Positions 22,101-29,140 of a DNA stretch of 64,000 bases are shown here, piece by piece. Position numbers and translations under genes: made by a program. Source of the stretch: Candidula unifasciata (Eukaryota > Mollusca > Gastropoda > Stylommatophora > Geomitridae); NCBI GenBank assembly GCA_905116865.2, contig CAJHNH020001574.1, forward strand, positions 62,001 to 126,000. The letters run 5' to 3'. Each line of letters opens with the position of its first letter. The stretch's first letter is position 1. The notes beneath the pieces were generated by a model. The model did no database searches. It was not told where the DNA came from and saw only the letters and a list, made by a program, of their open reading frames with translations.

Positions 22101-23923
22101 AGTTTTAATGTCTTTCAGAGGGTGTTAGTTTTCATGGCTTTCAGAAGGTGTTAGTTTTCATGGCTTTCAGAGGGTGTTAGTTTTCATGGCTTTCAGAAGG
22201 TGTTAGTTTTCATGGCTTTCAGAGGGTGTTAGTTTTCATGGCTTTCAGAAGGTGTTAGTTTTCATGGCTTTCAGAGAGTGTTAGTTTTCATGGCTTTCAG
22301 AGAGTGTTAGTTTTCATGGCTTTCAGAGGGTGTTAGTTTTCATGGCTTGTAGAGTGTTAGAGTTCAAGGCTTGTAGTGTTAGTTTTTATGGCTTTCAGAG
22401 TGTTAGTTTTCCTGGCTTTCAGAGAGTTAGTTTTCATGGCTTTCAGAGAGTGTTAGTTTTCATGGCTTTTAGAGTGTTAGTTTTCATGGATTTTAGAGAG
22501 TGTTAGTTTTCATGGCTTTCAGAGAGTGGTAGTTTTCATGTTTTTCAGAGAGTTGTAGTTTTTGTGGCTTTCAGAAAGTTTTAGTTGTCATGTCTTTCAG
22601 AGAGTGGCAGTTTTCATGTCTTTCAGAGAGTGGTAGTTTTCATGTCTTTCAGAGAGTTGTAGTTTTCATGGCTTTCAGAGGGTGGTAGTTTTCATGGCTT
22701 TCAGAGAGTTTTAGTTGTCATGTCTTTCAGAGAGTGGTAGTTTTCATGTCTTTCAGAGAGTGGCAGTTTTCATGTCTTTCAGAGAGTGGTAGTTTTCATG
22801 TCTTTCAGAGAGAGGTAGTTTTCATGTCTTTCAGAGAGTGGTAGTTTTCATGTCTTTCAGAGAGTGGTAGTTTTCATGTCTTTCAGAGAGTTGTAGTTTT
22901 CATGTCTTTCAGAGAGTGGTAGTTTTCATGTCTTTCAGAGAGTGGCAGTTTTCATGTCTCTCAGAGAGTGGCAGTTTTCATGTCTCTCAGAGAGTGGTAG
23001 TTTTCATGTCTTTCAGAGAGTGGCAGTTTTCATGTCTTTCAGAGAGTGGTAGTTTTCATGTCTCTCAGAGAGTGGCAGTTTTCATGTCTCTCAGAGAGTG
23101 GCAGTTTTCATGTCTTTCAGAGAGTGGTAATTTTCATGTCTCTCAGAGAGTGGCAGTTTTCATGTCTCTCAGAGAGTGGCAGTTTTCATGTCTCTCAGAG
23201 AGTGGCAGTTTTCATGTCTCTCAGAGAGTGGCAGTTTTCATGTCTCTCAGAGAGTGGCAGTTTTCATGTCTCTCAGAGAGTGGCAGTTTTCATGTCTCTC
23301 AGAGAGTGGCAGTTTTCATGTCTCTCAGAGAGTGGCAGTTTTCATGTCTCTCAGAGAGTGGCAGTTTTCATGTTTTTCAGAGAGTGGTAGTTTTCATGTC
23401 TTTCAGAGAGTGGCAGTTTTCATGTCTCTCAGAGAGTGGCAGTTTTCATGTCTTTCAGAGAGTGGCAGTTTTCATGTCTCTCAGAGAGTGGCAGTTTTCA
23501 TGTTTTTCAGAGAGTTGTAGTTTTCATGGCTTTCAGAGGGTGGTAGTTTTCATGGCTTTCAGAGAGTGATTGATACAAGAATCGCACTGCAGATAAGGTT
23601 GGGTAATATTCGCAAAGACGGCAGTGAATTCATATATATGCTTTAGCCATTTACCATTGTTGAGACAGCACAATTGTTATTTTATTAAGAGATGACTGGT
23701 TGAAAAACTGTTTTGGTGATTTCTGCAGGACTTGTACAAAGATCTGGTGAATCAGTTGATACAGATTCAGCCAGAAGAATACAAGCAGAGGTTGCTGCAA
23801 GCCTTTAATGAGCTGACCCCTCCATCGCTGCAGCTGTGTATTACCAGGCAGAACAAGATCACCTTTAAAGCCAACTTTGATGTGTTCTTGAACAATGTCA
23901 GGGGATTTCTGTGCATTAAATAA
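1587..23923 (+). CDS. XPO4: Exportin-4, C-terminal half, 12 exons (gene continues upstream of window)
   Basis: Nuclear transport receptor of the importin-beta/karyopherin superfamily. In known animals it exports eIF5A and Smad3 and can import some Sox-family factors, working with RanGTP. Exons seen: 1587-1746, 2932-3101, 5347-5521, 6996-7154, 9245-9373, 11527-11593, 12704-12817, 15724-15824, 18985-19115, 20919-21036, 21618-21710 and 23729-23923. Phases join without a stop to give 536 codons plus TAA, against a family length of about 1150 residues, so the N-terminal half lies to the left. Family landmarks include LLSPQ-like text (DFLSPQVGS), TAFGMDTEG, MSVWSSEP, MEMLTNLMSKDLLDFS, LIVPLM, LPEQLF and the terminal VRGFLCIK. 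HEAT-repeat-like amphipathic helices are expected from the family. Introns are 0.5-3.4 kb and repeat-rich. One intron is GC-AG, all others GT-AG. Identification is by eye from memory of the family and is firm. Confidence 0.93.
1749..2200 (+). other. XPO4 intron segment with a 106-codon ORF; nothing recognised
   Basis: The ORF at 1862-2182 includes lysine-rich simple sequence (gaagaagaagaa) and resembles nothing I know. No splice signals join it to XPO4 in frame. Treated as chance. Confidence 0.4.
2205..2492 (-). mobile_element. tRNA-headed SINE, type 2
   Basis: On the - strand: box A tggcgaagcggttagacg, box B gtcgtgggtttgctccc, body with gtgatgctgaccac and the tail ccacgcctttaggcgt, ending in a taaag repeat. 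XPO4 intron. Confidence 0.85.
2932..3101 (+). CDS. XPO4: XPO4 exon b
   Basis: Reads MSLALATAFGMDTEGVRW, then a segment with MSVWSSEPGL and LLTDLSEQSS. This is one of the best-conserved blocks of exportin-4. Acceptor ttccatttag, donor AG|gtatgt. It ends two bases into an arginine codon completed by the next exon. Confidence 0.92.
3394..3680 (-). mobile_element. Head-shared repeat, form A
   Basis: Reverse copy with the ttcttcttcttct tail at the left and ccccacattggagccacat head at the right. Confidence 0.75.
3735..4280 (-). mobile_element. LINE fragment, RNase H to C-terminal end
   Basis: On the - strand: THCGIPGNETVDKLAKKEGE, the RNase H .GI.GNE.AD.LAK signature, followed by PAMTNTYLADMNTSVI and LRTGHT. 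Frameshifted and incomplete. XPO4 intron. Confidence 0.75.
4545..5005 (-). mobile_element. LINE 3' end split by a SINE insertion
   Basis: - strand right part carries ENWLINSIL and RGRGRAPQMWIQDTEDALAV. The left part continues HRAGELAKERLF and MFCKGPA. The same C-terminus is intact at 16577-16768. The break is filled by a SINE piece with matching 13-bp flanks. Confidence 0.75.
4694..4858 (+). mobile_element. Type 5 SINE 3' fragment nested in a LINE
   Basis: Shares gctacggagtt, ggacggcgacacagg, gtttcttatca and tttataaccgtgtgcaatga-like text with the full copy at 21795-22066. Flanked by a perfect 13-bp duplication tgctttcacagcc (4681-4693 and 4859-4871), so it is a 5'-truncated retroposition. 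Confidence 0.85.
5347..5521 (+). CDS. XPO4: XPO4 exon c
   Basis: Reads AMYLSQSEVLWNLARLES through RRQFMKAMVLVGC to EEQYWKL. Acceptor tttttccag, donor CTG|gtgaga. A hAT-like MITE is inserted 22 bp after the exon without touching the donor. Confidence 0.9.
5544..6228. mobile_element. hAT-like non-autonomous transposon with a nested SINE
   Basis: Left end cagtggtcttaaacctggg, right end (reverse complement) cagtagttttctacct: imperfect terminal inverted repeats of the hAT CAGNGGTT type. A perfect 8-bp target duplication gcttagtt flanks it (5536-5543 and 6229-6236). About 260 bp of AT-rich MITE is split by a type 1 SINE at 5755-6175. It sits 22 bp downstream of an XPO4 exon. Confidence 0.85.
5755..6175 (-). 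mobile_element. tRNA-headed SINE, type 1 (~400 bp)
   Basis: The tRNA-like head lies at the right: box A tggtcttaaggcatggtg and box B ggttccgggttcaaccc on the - strand. The body has gactacccagagaccaggg-like and tttcgatttccaactgcc blocks, the tail gatcaacatcatggcac. It ends at a C tract of about 15 bases. Nested in the hAT MITE. Confidence 0.85.
6425..6505 (-). mobile_element. Type 2 SINE, tail fragment
   Basis: Only the 3' part: cttttccacgcctttaggcg and atagaccaattggcac. Confidence 0.7.
6996..7154 (+). CDS. XPO4: XPO4 exon d, with a duplicated 5' splice site behind it
   Basis: Reads LLHSNYERFLHVVESEG through LYLLESLIGVATATQNS to KMFQ, phase 0 at both ends. Donor is CAG|gtaaca. The last 10 exonic bases plus 28 intronic bases are tandemly repeated at once (7145-7182 and 7183-7220), giving a second identical donor at 7193. 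Use of the second donor would add 38 bases and shift the frame. Confidence 0.9.
7545..7765 (+). mobile_element. tRNA-headed SINE, type 4
   Basis: Box A ctagcgtagttggctaaac, box B gtccgagttcattccc, body ggccaaaaggttgcgatatc, tail ccaaagggttaacaactcat and actaaaacaaacaaac. XPO4 intron. Confidence 0.85.
8680..8937 (-). mobile_element. Type 1 SINE, truncated tail
   Basis: Shares tagattttta, gctactcttt.tcgatttcc and acccagagaccagggg with the copy at 5755. The tRNA-like head ends near 8930. The distal ~130 bp of the family are missing. Confidence 0.8.
8938..9180 (+). mobile_element. Head-shared repeat, form A
   Basis: gagacaagaaacccaaactc, tcaagttctggaataggacc, agaagtggataaacaaccag and an agaagaagaag tail; follows a truncated SINE. 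Lies 60 bp before XPO4 exon e. Confidence 0.75.
9245..9373 (+). CDS. XPO4: XPO4 exon e
   Basis: Reads FMAPLLRHVVKAIDIHHNY, then FELFSEVVAKMLPFLNT, 43 codons in phase 0. Acceptor gtgtttcag, donor ACT|gtaagt. Confidence 0.9.
10645..10870 (-). mobile_element. Head-shared repeat, form A
   Basis: Reverse copy: ttcttcttcttcacatttac, ctagtcctgttccagaaact, tgcctctcaggcagatgtac. Confidence 0.75.
11062..11245 (-). mobile_element. Type 4 SINE
   Basis: Reverse copy of the family at 7545: aagttgttaaccctttggc tail at the left, gaccaactatgctagcgggc (box A complement) at the right. Confidence 0.83.
11527..11593 (+). CDS. XPO4: XPO4 exon f
   Basis: A 67-bp exon reading AYSQSLYQLCLAAIQTFAR then HNF. Acceptor tttttatag, donor TTTTG|gtgagt. 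It is too short to stand out on its own. Phase and homology place it between exons e and g. Confidence 0.85.
12704..12817 (+). CDS. XPO4: XPO4 exon g
   Basis: Reads GRQCLSAEDEQETKF, then LIMEMLTNLMSKDLLDFSK, matching the family LLTNL..KE.IDFS block. Acceptor ccttttgcag, donor AAAG|gtggta. It is followed by the intron carrying the 43-bp splice-acceptor-like array. Confidence 0.92.
12830..13915 (-). mobile_element. Jockey-like LINE fragment with reverse transcriptase core
   Basis: On the - strand, with frameshifts: GLPQGSPLSP, then FADDILVY (catalytic FADD) at about 13750-13725, then SMTYLRMRFDHSLFFKEHVN (thumb), and a C-terminal piece ending ERLRMCPVCSEDDPTHTP. It lies just past XPO4 exon g, so that intron holds a broken LINE before the 43-bp array. 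Confidence 0.82.
14058..15655 (+). repeat. 43-bp minisatellite, about 37 copies, each with a 3'-splice-site-like motif
   Basis: Unit: ttattctcagggacattgca, ttatttcatgttcatgtctt, ggt, with a few recurring substitutions (atg/acg/aca, cttgg/attgg). Each copy holds ttggtttattctcag|gg, a pyrimidine-rich tract ending in CAG, in the sense of XPO4. The period of 43 is not a multiple of 3 and the unit has no stop in any sense frame, so all three frames stay open for over 1.6 kb. It lies in the intron between exons g and h and ends about 70 bp before exon h. Confidence 0.96.
15724..15824 (+). CDS. XPO4: XPO4 exon h, directly downstream of the 43-bp array
   Basis: Reads DDQPAGDNSNIDGATIVIF then GLELIVPLMNAEMLK. 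Acceptor ggatatttcag, donor AAA|gtaaga. The array ends about 70 bp upstream. The reading frame of the exon is open backwards through the spacer and the whole array to 13989, so an upstream acceptor in the array could extend this exon without a stop. Confidence 0.9.
16135..16520 (+). mobile_element. LINE C-terminal fragment
   Basis: + strand: TGRWRYIGHILRRNKM, then an arginine/lysine-rich KRKRNPKRK-like part and EWRNIMSSV, typical of RTE/jockey-like ends (R.R.IGHVLR). It follows a poly-A of about 27 bases at 16095-16121 that may end another element. Confidence 0.7.
16560..17115 (-). mobile_element. LINE C-terminal fragment
   Basis: - strand: YGCESWTISLKKEIGAFEMK, LRISWTKKRRNIDILKDLNI, PKYFGHIK and MVPGRRGRGRPTRRWAQDIS, ending MFCKGPAT. 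The order YGCE.W, FEM...R, GRRGRGRP.RRW is the classic LINE reverse transcriptase tail. Confidence 0.85.
17297..18056. mobile_element. 760-bp GC-rich insertion flanked by a 19-bp direct repeat; class unknown
   Basis: The direct repeat ttccaaggagttcaaattt (17278-17296) / ttccaaggagttcagattt (18057-18075) differs at one base, as expected of an aging target duplication. The interior is clearly richer in G+C than the surrounding XPO4 intron. I recognise no coding domain, tRNA head or terminal repeat in it. Confidence 0.65.
18290..18600 (+). mobile_element. LINE C-terminal fragment
   Basis: + strand: IAGKITGRRGRGRPRDIMVD then GLRQWQ. Same family as the - strand fragment at 54985-55370. Confidence 0.72.
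18755..18905 (-). mobile_element. LINE/SINE 3' fragment
   Basis: Shares ctgagcccttgaggttcatt and gctgcagatatcacccacct with 46285-46480. XPO4 intron, just before exon i. Confidence 0.55.
18985..19115 (+). CDS. XPO4: XPO4 exon i
   Basis: Reads FPSLCSCYFRLISFLSDL through KFCTLPEQLFNNIMASIEL to GFN plus two bases of the next codon. Acceptor atccacag, donor AACAC|gtatcc, a weaker donor than its neighbours. Confidence 0.88.
19345..19620 (+). mobile_element. Head-shared repeat, form A
   Basis: gtgtgggttctagggcttca head, aatagacctactgcctaccc, caggttctggaacaagacta, agaagaagaagaaa tail. XPO4 intron. Confidence 0.78.
20095..20700 (-). mobile_element. LINE RNase H and 3' end
   Basis: - strand: IVTDSESMLRKVRHASLRKT, then PGHADVLENKQADRRAGSAQ, LGGILIHDKVEVVSALWESV, LKGKTRRTFNQNTTG and a CPSAVMSVL-like end. 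Same family as 46870-47535 and 42320-42700. XPO4 intron. Confidence 0.8.
20919..21036 (+). CDS. XPO4: XPO4 exon j, followed by a GC donor
   Basis: Reads SGTDVTRMLFESLLALATHS through LQGMLGHFLK. The length between GFN and ESL matches the family residue for residue, which fixes the acceptor at tatgcaaag|T. The donor is TTGAAG|GCAGGT. The nearby GT (after GCAG) would throw exon k out of frame into a stop, so a GC-AG intron is the best model. Confidence 0.78.
21618..21710 (+). CDS. XPO4: XPO4 exon k
   Basis: 31 codons in phase 0: VIFRMLILDNFDLSLQEIG then STTLFCLICCNQ. Acceptor tttctcaaag, donor CAG|gtacca. Confidence 0.87.
21795..22066 (+). mobile_element. tRNA-headed SINE, type 5, upstream of the 26-bp array
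   Basis: Box A tgttagcgcagtcaatagg, box B ggtgttcgaaaccggg, then ggataccagagttaactctc, ggacggcgacacaggccgg and tttataaccgtgtgcaatga. The 26-bp array starts about 35 bp after it. Confidence 0.85.
22100..23570 (+). repeat. 26-bp minisatellite, about 55 copies, also acceptor-like
   Basis: Unit in the homogeneous core: gtctctcagagagtggcag plus ttttcat. The left flank has ggctttcagagggtgttag variants. Each copy contains ttttcatgtctctcag|ag, resembling a 3' splice site. The core is stop-free in all three sense frames. It starts just after a tRNA-type SINE and ends about 160 bp before the XPO4 terminal exon. Confidence 0.95.
23729..23923 (+). CDS. XPO4: XPO4 terminal exon
   Basis: Reads DLYKDLVNQLIQIQPEEYKQ, RLLQAFNELTPPS, ITFKANFDVFLNNVRGFLCIK and a TAA stop. 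The ending matches the exportin-4 C-terminus (GGLLCVK-like). Acceptor tgatttctgcag. The 26-bp array ends about 160 bp upstream. Confidence 0.95.
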   Translation, partial: DLYKDLVNQLIQIQPEEYKQRLLQAFNELTPPSLQLCITRQNKITFKANFDVFLNNVRGFLCIK

Positions 23924-24164
23924 TGCCCATCATAAATGGCCGGCCATTGTGGCTATATATATATATATGAGTTTTGACAGCCGAAGTGCATTTGATGAAG
24001 TCCAGCATCTGTTTCTCGGTTAATGCAACATTCCAGCGGTTGGAGAAATCTGTATTTCATAATGTAGAAATATGAAACATGCAATTGATTTCCGGAGAGA
24101 TTTACACTGGTCGTATAGGAAGTTTTAACTCAAGTGTGGATTATATATGTGTCTGATGTGTGCT

Positions 24165-24240
24165 CAGAGAGAGAGACAGAGAGAGAGAGAGAAAGAGAGA
24201 GATGAGAGGGGGGAGAGAGAGATAGAGAGAGAGAGATGGG
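24165..24240 (+). repeat. (GA)n microsatellite
   Basis: Interrupted GAGAGA run just after the XPO4 stop, within the likely 3' UTR. Simple repeat, polymorphic in length by nature. Confidence 0.85.
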
Positions 24241-24634
24241 GATGGTTGGCATCTGTAAACTTTTCTTACTGCTCATGGCCATGTCCTGTGTCTGTGAAAG
24301 GGTTTCTCATTGCAGGTGGCCAACAGATAGTCAGTGATTTTTGGATGTTATGAGAAGTAATTGTATAACTGGCAAGGTTAATGGCAAGAGAGGGCAGAGA
24401 GATAAATACCTGGATGGTTTGGCCATATGATTGGGAGGGGGGGGCAAGAACACTGACCTGATCCACGATTATGTTGATCATGTGAGGATTCTGGTGATCA
24501 TGTGAGATAGTGAAGCATGGCCGCCTACCACCTTTCTGTAGGGTGGTTGATGGTCAGAATAAGTGGAAAACAGACATAATTGTAATGTAGACGAGAAGAA
24601 ATAAACACATCATGGATCACCATATGTGAATTTG

Positions 24635-24835
24635 CTTTTTCTTTTTCTTCTGCATTCACCTTTAACAGAATGGTTGACACTGTGTTGTGGCTTACAGCTA
24701 GGCTGCGACATTTGCACCTTTTAGACGAACACCTCAAGTTTTAGCAGACTGGTTGTCTCTTATCACATTAGATTCCCATGGGCGTATCCCTCCCCCTCCC
24801 CTCCTCACCTCCTTAAAAAAAAGCTAGGCCTGGGA
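24635..24835 (-). mobile_element. Head-shared repeat, form B
   Basis: Reverse copy: ttcttctgcattcaccttta, ttgtggcttacagctaggct, gcgacatttgcacctttta. Lies 30 bp left of the hairpin. Confidence 0.7.
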
Positions 24836-24861
24836 ACCCAAAATGGAGGCTCTGTGTGATT

Positions 24862-24990
24862 AAAAAAAGAAGACATACAAACTCTGTGATGTCATGCAAG
24901 TAGCAGCTGCTAGTCCAGAAACTAATATAGTTTCTGGACTAGCAGCTGCTACTTGCATGACATCACTGAGTTTGTATGTCTTCTTTTTTT
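24862..24990. repeat. Near-perfect inverted repeat, 62-bp arms, 5-base loop
   Basis: Left arm 24862-24923, loop aatat 24924-24928, right arm 24929-24990. The arms are complementary at all but one position. Each arm begins with a 7-base A (or ends with a T) run and contains the 12-bp palindrome tagcagctgcta. In RNA this would be a long perfect stem. It could be a recent inverted duplication, a fold-back MITE, a small-RNA precursor, or an assembly fold-back artefact. I see no clear target duplication at its edges. Confidence 0.9.
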
Positions 24991-25974
24991 ACCTATGTAG
25001 ATTTTTTATTTTAATATAGTGATCATGTACCCACCAGAACTCTTTCTGCATCTTGCCGCATTTATTCATGAACAAAATTTTCCCCATACGTGTTGAGAGG
25101 TTACATTTCGAGGGGGTGAAAGAGTAAACCTAATGTCTCTTAACAAACATGCCATGAAAAAGGACTAATTAACTGTTTGATGAATGTGTGGAGCCGAAAG
25201 GTGCTGATTTCAGAGCCTAGCTCCACAGTACACAACAAGCCAGCTCCCCTGTTATGTGTGAATGATGAAAAAGAAGAAGAAACGAACTGTGAACATTTGA
25301 TCATACAATTTTCTGGAAATATGTTGCATACCATCGCACTTATTGACTGTCTGTAACATCTGTTTTATGTTTTTCACATGCTTTGTTTCATAAGCCACTT
25401 ATGATTCTAACAGTGTCTAAGAGACAGTATGTTTAGTATATTATGTATAGAGGCGTCTTTTTCTTTTTACATTGCTAAAGTTCACCTTGTAAATATTGCG
25501 TGGTCTATTTTTGTATGCGTCTTTGCAAATTTGCCAGTTATTTTTGTAGGTGCTGCATTTGATCTGTCCGTCGATGAAATCAATGTTTTGCTTATTGTTT
25601 ACGAAGATGCATATTCTTGACTCCAACACATTTTCGAATCCATTTTAAACTTTTATTGTACAAATATTCATTGTGCATTTCATTCATGTATTTTCCTCCA
25701 CAATTTATGTTTTCTCTTTCAGAACCAAATGATTTTTTCTTCTTCTTCAAAACTTATTTTATACCATTTTAGTTTTCTCCAGCTGATTTTTTAAAATTGT
25801 CCTTTTTTGATCTTGACTAAGTCACATATCTAATAATTCGTAGTTGTTAATCAAACAAAATACTAGAATTGAATCGCACATCTTGTATGGCCTTCACATA
25901 TTTCATTCTGGTGCTTGTTTGATGTACTCTGTCCTTGTTAAGATATTAAATAAATGTATTTAGAGGTGTTTTCT

Positions 25975-26480
25975 CCATTAAGAATCTTATGTATACCATT
26001 GGGTCAACAAATTTAACATTACAGTTGAGTACCCCTTCTGCATTGACATTTCTAGTATGTGAATATTCTGCAGTTGTAAAAAGTTTTCATTTTTCCCCGA
26101 TTAGGAATCTTGCATAGAGTATTGATTCAACAGATTTAATATTAGAGAGTTGAATACCCCTTCCGCATTTACATTGTAAAGTAGTCTGTATGTTTTACAA
26201 TTAAGAATCTTACATATACCATTGAGTCAACAAATTCAACACTAGAGAGTTGAGTACCCTATTTCCATTGTGCATCCACAATTCTAATATGTGAATTTTG
26301 AGCATTATGTAATTGTGTATGTTTTCCCCATTTAGGAATCTTGCATAGAACATTTAATCCACAAATTATGTAACTTTCTGTTATCCTCTCAGGAATTTTA
26401 CATAGAACATTGAGTCATCAAATTCAACATTAGATTTTACTTGCACGGTTTTAAAATACAGGTATTGTGCATTGTATAAC
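25975..26480. repeat. Degenerate ~60-130-bp tandem repeat
   Basis: Five copies of a block beginning ttaggaatcttgcatagaac or similar followed by attgagtcaacaaattcaac, near 25978, 26102, 26202, 26331 and 26390. It follows the likely XPO4 polyadenylation signal. Confidence 0.7.
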
Positions 26481-26554
26481 TTGGTGTATAATAGATACTT
26501 AGATCTGAAGAGGTTCACCAAAAACACCAGGACAGACAATGATTCCAATAACAG

Positions 26555-26937
26555 GTTTGAGGAGGTTTGAACAATGGATCAGCATCATGGCACAAGGGCA
26601 CCCATGAGTGCTCCGTTCTACTTCCAACTCAAGTCTGAGTCCGAAGTAGCTCAGCACAGTGCAAGGACTCCGTAGCACCGGTGAGGATCCTGAAATATTT
26701 TGGGTAAATTTTTAACTCACAATATGCCTGAGCAGCACTGTTAGGCTACTCCTTTTCGATTTGCAACAGCCAAGGGATTTTTTGTGTGTGCGCAAGAATA
26801 CACTCAGGTGTGCGATCTCACTACCCAGAGACCAGGGGAAATTAACTAGAAGTCATCTTGAAAAAATCCCAGCCTGAACCCAGGATGTTTAGCACTCGAG
26901 GAGGATACCACGCCTCGAGATCACGCAGCCCCCTGGT
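26555..26937 (-). mobile_element. Type 1 SINE
   Basis: Nearly full-length copy: ggatcagcatcatggcac tail at the left, cctcgagatcacgcagcccc head at the right. Intergenic. Confidence 0.82.
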
Positions 26938-26999
26938 TCAGATAACAGAAGCTTAATTTACATCTAGATGTGGTAGAAGGCACATAAACATTATATTAC

Positions 27000-27355
27000 C
27001 TTTGGCCTCCGTGTGGGTTCCGGGGCCCTATTGTGGGGAAAACAAGAATAGACCTACTGCCTGTCCCCCGTGTGGGTTCCGGGGCCCTATTGTGGGGAAA
27101 ACAAGAATAGACCCACTGCCTCCCCAAAAGCATGTCGTAAGAGTCGACTAACTGGGGAGCTTCCTTTGAAGTCGGAGTGCATCTGCCTGAGAGGCAAGGA
27201 ACCAGCAGTCTGCATTCAATTGAATCAGATCTGTAAAACTGATGTACATGCAATACTCAGGTTCTGGAGCATGACTGCAGTCCAGAAGTGGACGAACAAC
27301 CAGAACTTTACGCCAGAGTGTACAGCTGGTGAACACAAAGAAGAAAAAGAAGATT
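27000..27355 (+). mobile_element. Head-shared repeat, form A (reference copy)
   Basis: About 300-bp dispersed element: head gtgtgggttccggggcccta, aacaagaatagacc, agcatgtcgtaagagtcgac; body gcatctgcctgagaggcaag, aggttctggagcatgac, ccagaagtggacgaacaacc; tail a (GAA)n-like run. The first ~60 bp of the head occur twice in tandem here (27009 and 27068). No tRNA boxes seen. Confidence 0.82.
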
Positions 27356-27439
27356 ACCTTTGGAAACAGAAAATTCTTTTTTTATTTATTTGATACTGAC
27401 AAAGTCAGTTCAACAAATTTAACCTAGTGAATTTAATGC

Positions 27440-27612
27440 CCAATCCTTGGAGTGGCTGGCCACAGTGGGTAAAACTAAAATCCTAACCTGCACAGATCAT
27501 AGCAGCAAGAATGTCCATGCGACCATAAATCCTCGGGCTCAGAGTTCCCTTGCAGACACTGCAAAAGTGGTAAGTACACACAGTTACTGACAGTTGGCGA
27601 CGCATCTTTAAT
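27440..27612 (+). mobile_element. Type 3 SINE, partial
   Basis: Shares aaaatcctaacctgcaca, gtccatgcgaccataaatcc and gcaaaagtggtaagta with the copy at 255. The tRNA-like part is shortened. Confidence 0.7.
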
Positions 27613-28413
27613 GGTGTGCATTGACAGTCTTAGTATGCTATTTTACACTGTATAACTTTGTATATGTTTATCATGTCCATGCTCATTTTGTCATGCCCTG
27701 TACAAACTAAAATATTGTCATGTATTGACTTTTCACGTTAAAAAGGCACTGTGATATTTAGTTAACTGACTTTTCTGTTGCTGCTGAGATTTCATTATTT
27801 TTATAATTTTGGAGAATTGCTTGTCTTGTGTTTGCTTTTATTCTTGTAATATGAAACAGCATTGCGTTGTATAGTCAGACACGTCAGTAATTTCTGTAAA
27901 ATTTCATTTCTCATTATGAGTTGCATTTGAAATTTGTTCATTCACCTTTTATAAATCACTTTTTGAGCTGCTTTGACCCTTGAAGATCAGGGGGGAGAGT
28001 GAGAGTATTTCAGACCAATAATTCAGAAATTTGAGACAGGATATCTGAGACAGGATATCTTGTGTTGAACTTTTTGCCCAGTTTTGTCTTCAATACCACC
28101 ATGAACTTGCGGCTACTTCTTCTTCTTCTTCTGTGTTCGACATCAGCCATGCTAAACATTGAGTCCCGTCTGGGTCACAAATAAGATTGTGTGTATAAGG
28201 TCGCCACCCGCTACAGTGGCTCCAGTAATTTAGTGGCTAAAATGGAAACTGTCGCAGGTTAAAAATGTATCTCACACAAATTCAGTGGTGTTGCGTCCCT
28301 ACCCCCTCCCCAATCCAAGTAAGAAAACTGGAACAGTTTTAGATGATACTAACATTGTCCCTGGCCACCCAGTTACAGCCTATGATTGGCTTTTAAAATA
28401 AAAGTAAGTGGTT

Positions 28414-29140
28414 GAGTGTGCTCAGAAAGTAGAAAGAGGAACGAGTGCCCTCAAAAATGAGAAAGAAGAACGAGCGTCTCAGAAATGAGAAATAGGAACG
28501 ATTGTCCCTAGAAATGAAAAAGAAGGAGCATCCTCAGAAATTTAAAAAAAAAGGAGTGTCCACAGAAATGAGAAATAGGAACGATTGTCCCCAGAAATGA
28601 AAAAGAAGGAGTGTCCCCAGAAATGAAAAAGAAGATGTGTCCCCAGAAATGAAAAAGAAGGTGTATCCCCAGAAATGAAAAAGAAGGTGTGTCCCCAGTA
28701 ATGAAAAAAGGAGTGTCCTCAGAAATGAAAAAGAAGGAGTGTCCCCAGAAATGAGAAATAGGAACGATTGTCCCCAGAAATGAGAAATAGGAACAATTGT
28801 CCCCAGAAATGAGAAATAGGAACGATTGTCCCCAGAAATGAAAAAGAAGGAGTGTCCCCAGAAATGAGAAATAGGAACGATTGTCCCCAGAAATGAAAAA
28901 GAATTAGTGTCCTCAGAAATGAAAAAAAAAGGAGTGTCCTCAGAAATAAGAAATAGGAATGATTGTCCTCAGAAATGAAAAAGGAGTGTCCTCAGAAATG
29001 AGAAAGAGGAATGAGTGACCTCAGAAATGAGAAAGAGGAATGAGTGACCTCAGAAATGAGAAAGATAACATGAGCATCCTCAGAAATGAGAAAGAGGAAC
29101 GATTGTCCTCAGAAATTAGAAAGAGGAACTTGGGTGTCTA
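28414..29140. repeat. Purine-rich 26/29-bp minisatellite, about 26 copies
   Basis: Two interspersed unit lengths: ccccagaaatg + aaaaagaaggagtgt (26) and ccccagaaatg + agaaataggaacgattgt (29). Flanks diverge to cctcagaaatgagaaagagg forms. Intergenic. The + strand is almost all purine between the cytosine blocks. Confidence 0.92.

Larger units (their letters stand above)
23924..25975 (+). other. XPO4: Probable XPO4 3' untranslated region
   Basis: No coding exon follows the stop. An AATAAA signal at 25949-25954 is a reasonable end of transcription. An earlier AATAAA near 24606 lies beside an inserted repeat. The segment contains a GA-rich microsatellite (about 24165-24240), a head-shared repeat of type B on the - strand, and the 62-bp-arm hairpin. 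UTR extent is inferred from polyadenylation signals only. Confidence 0.4.

Noticed and set aside
22916..23569. 217-codon FMSFREW / SCLSESG repeat ORF.
   Set aside because: Translation of the 26-bp minisatellite inside an XPO4 intron.
24862..24990. A classical microRNA precursor.
   Set aside because: The stem is longer and more perfect than a usual pre-miRNA. It fits an inverted duplication or siRNA-type hairpin better.
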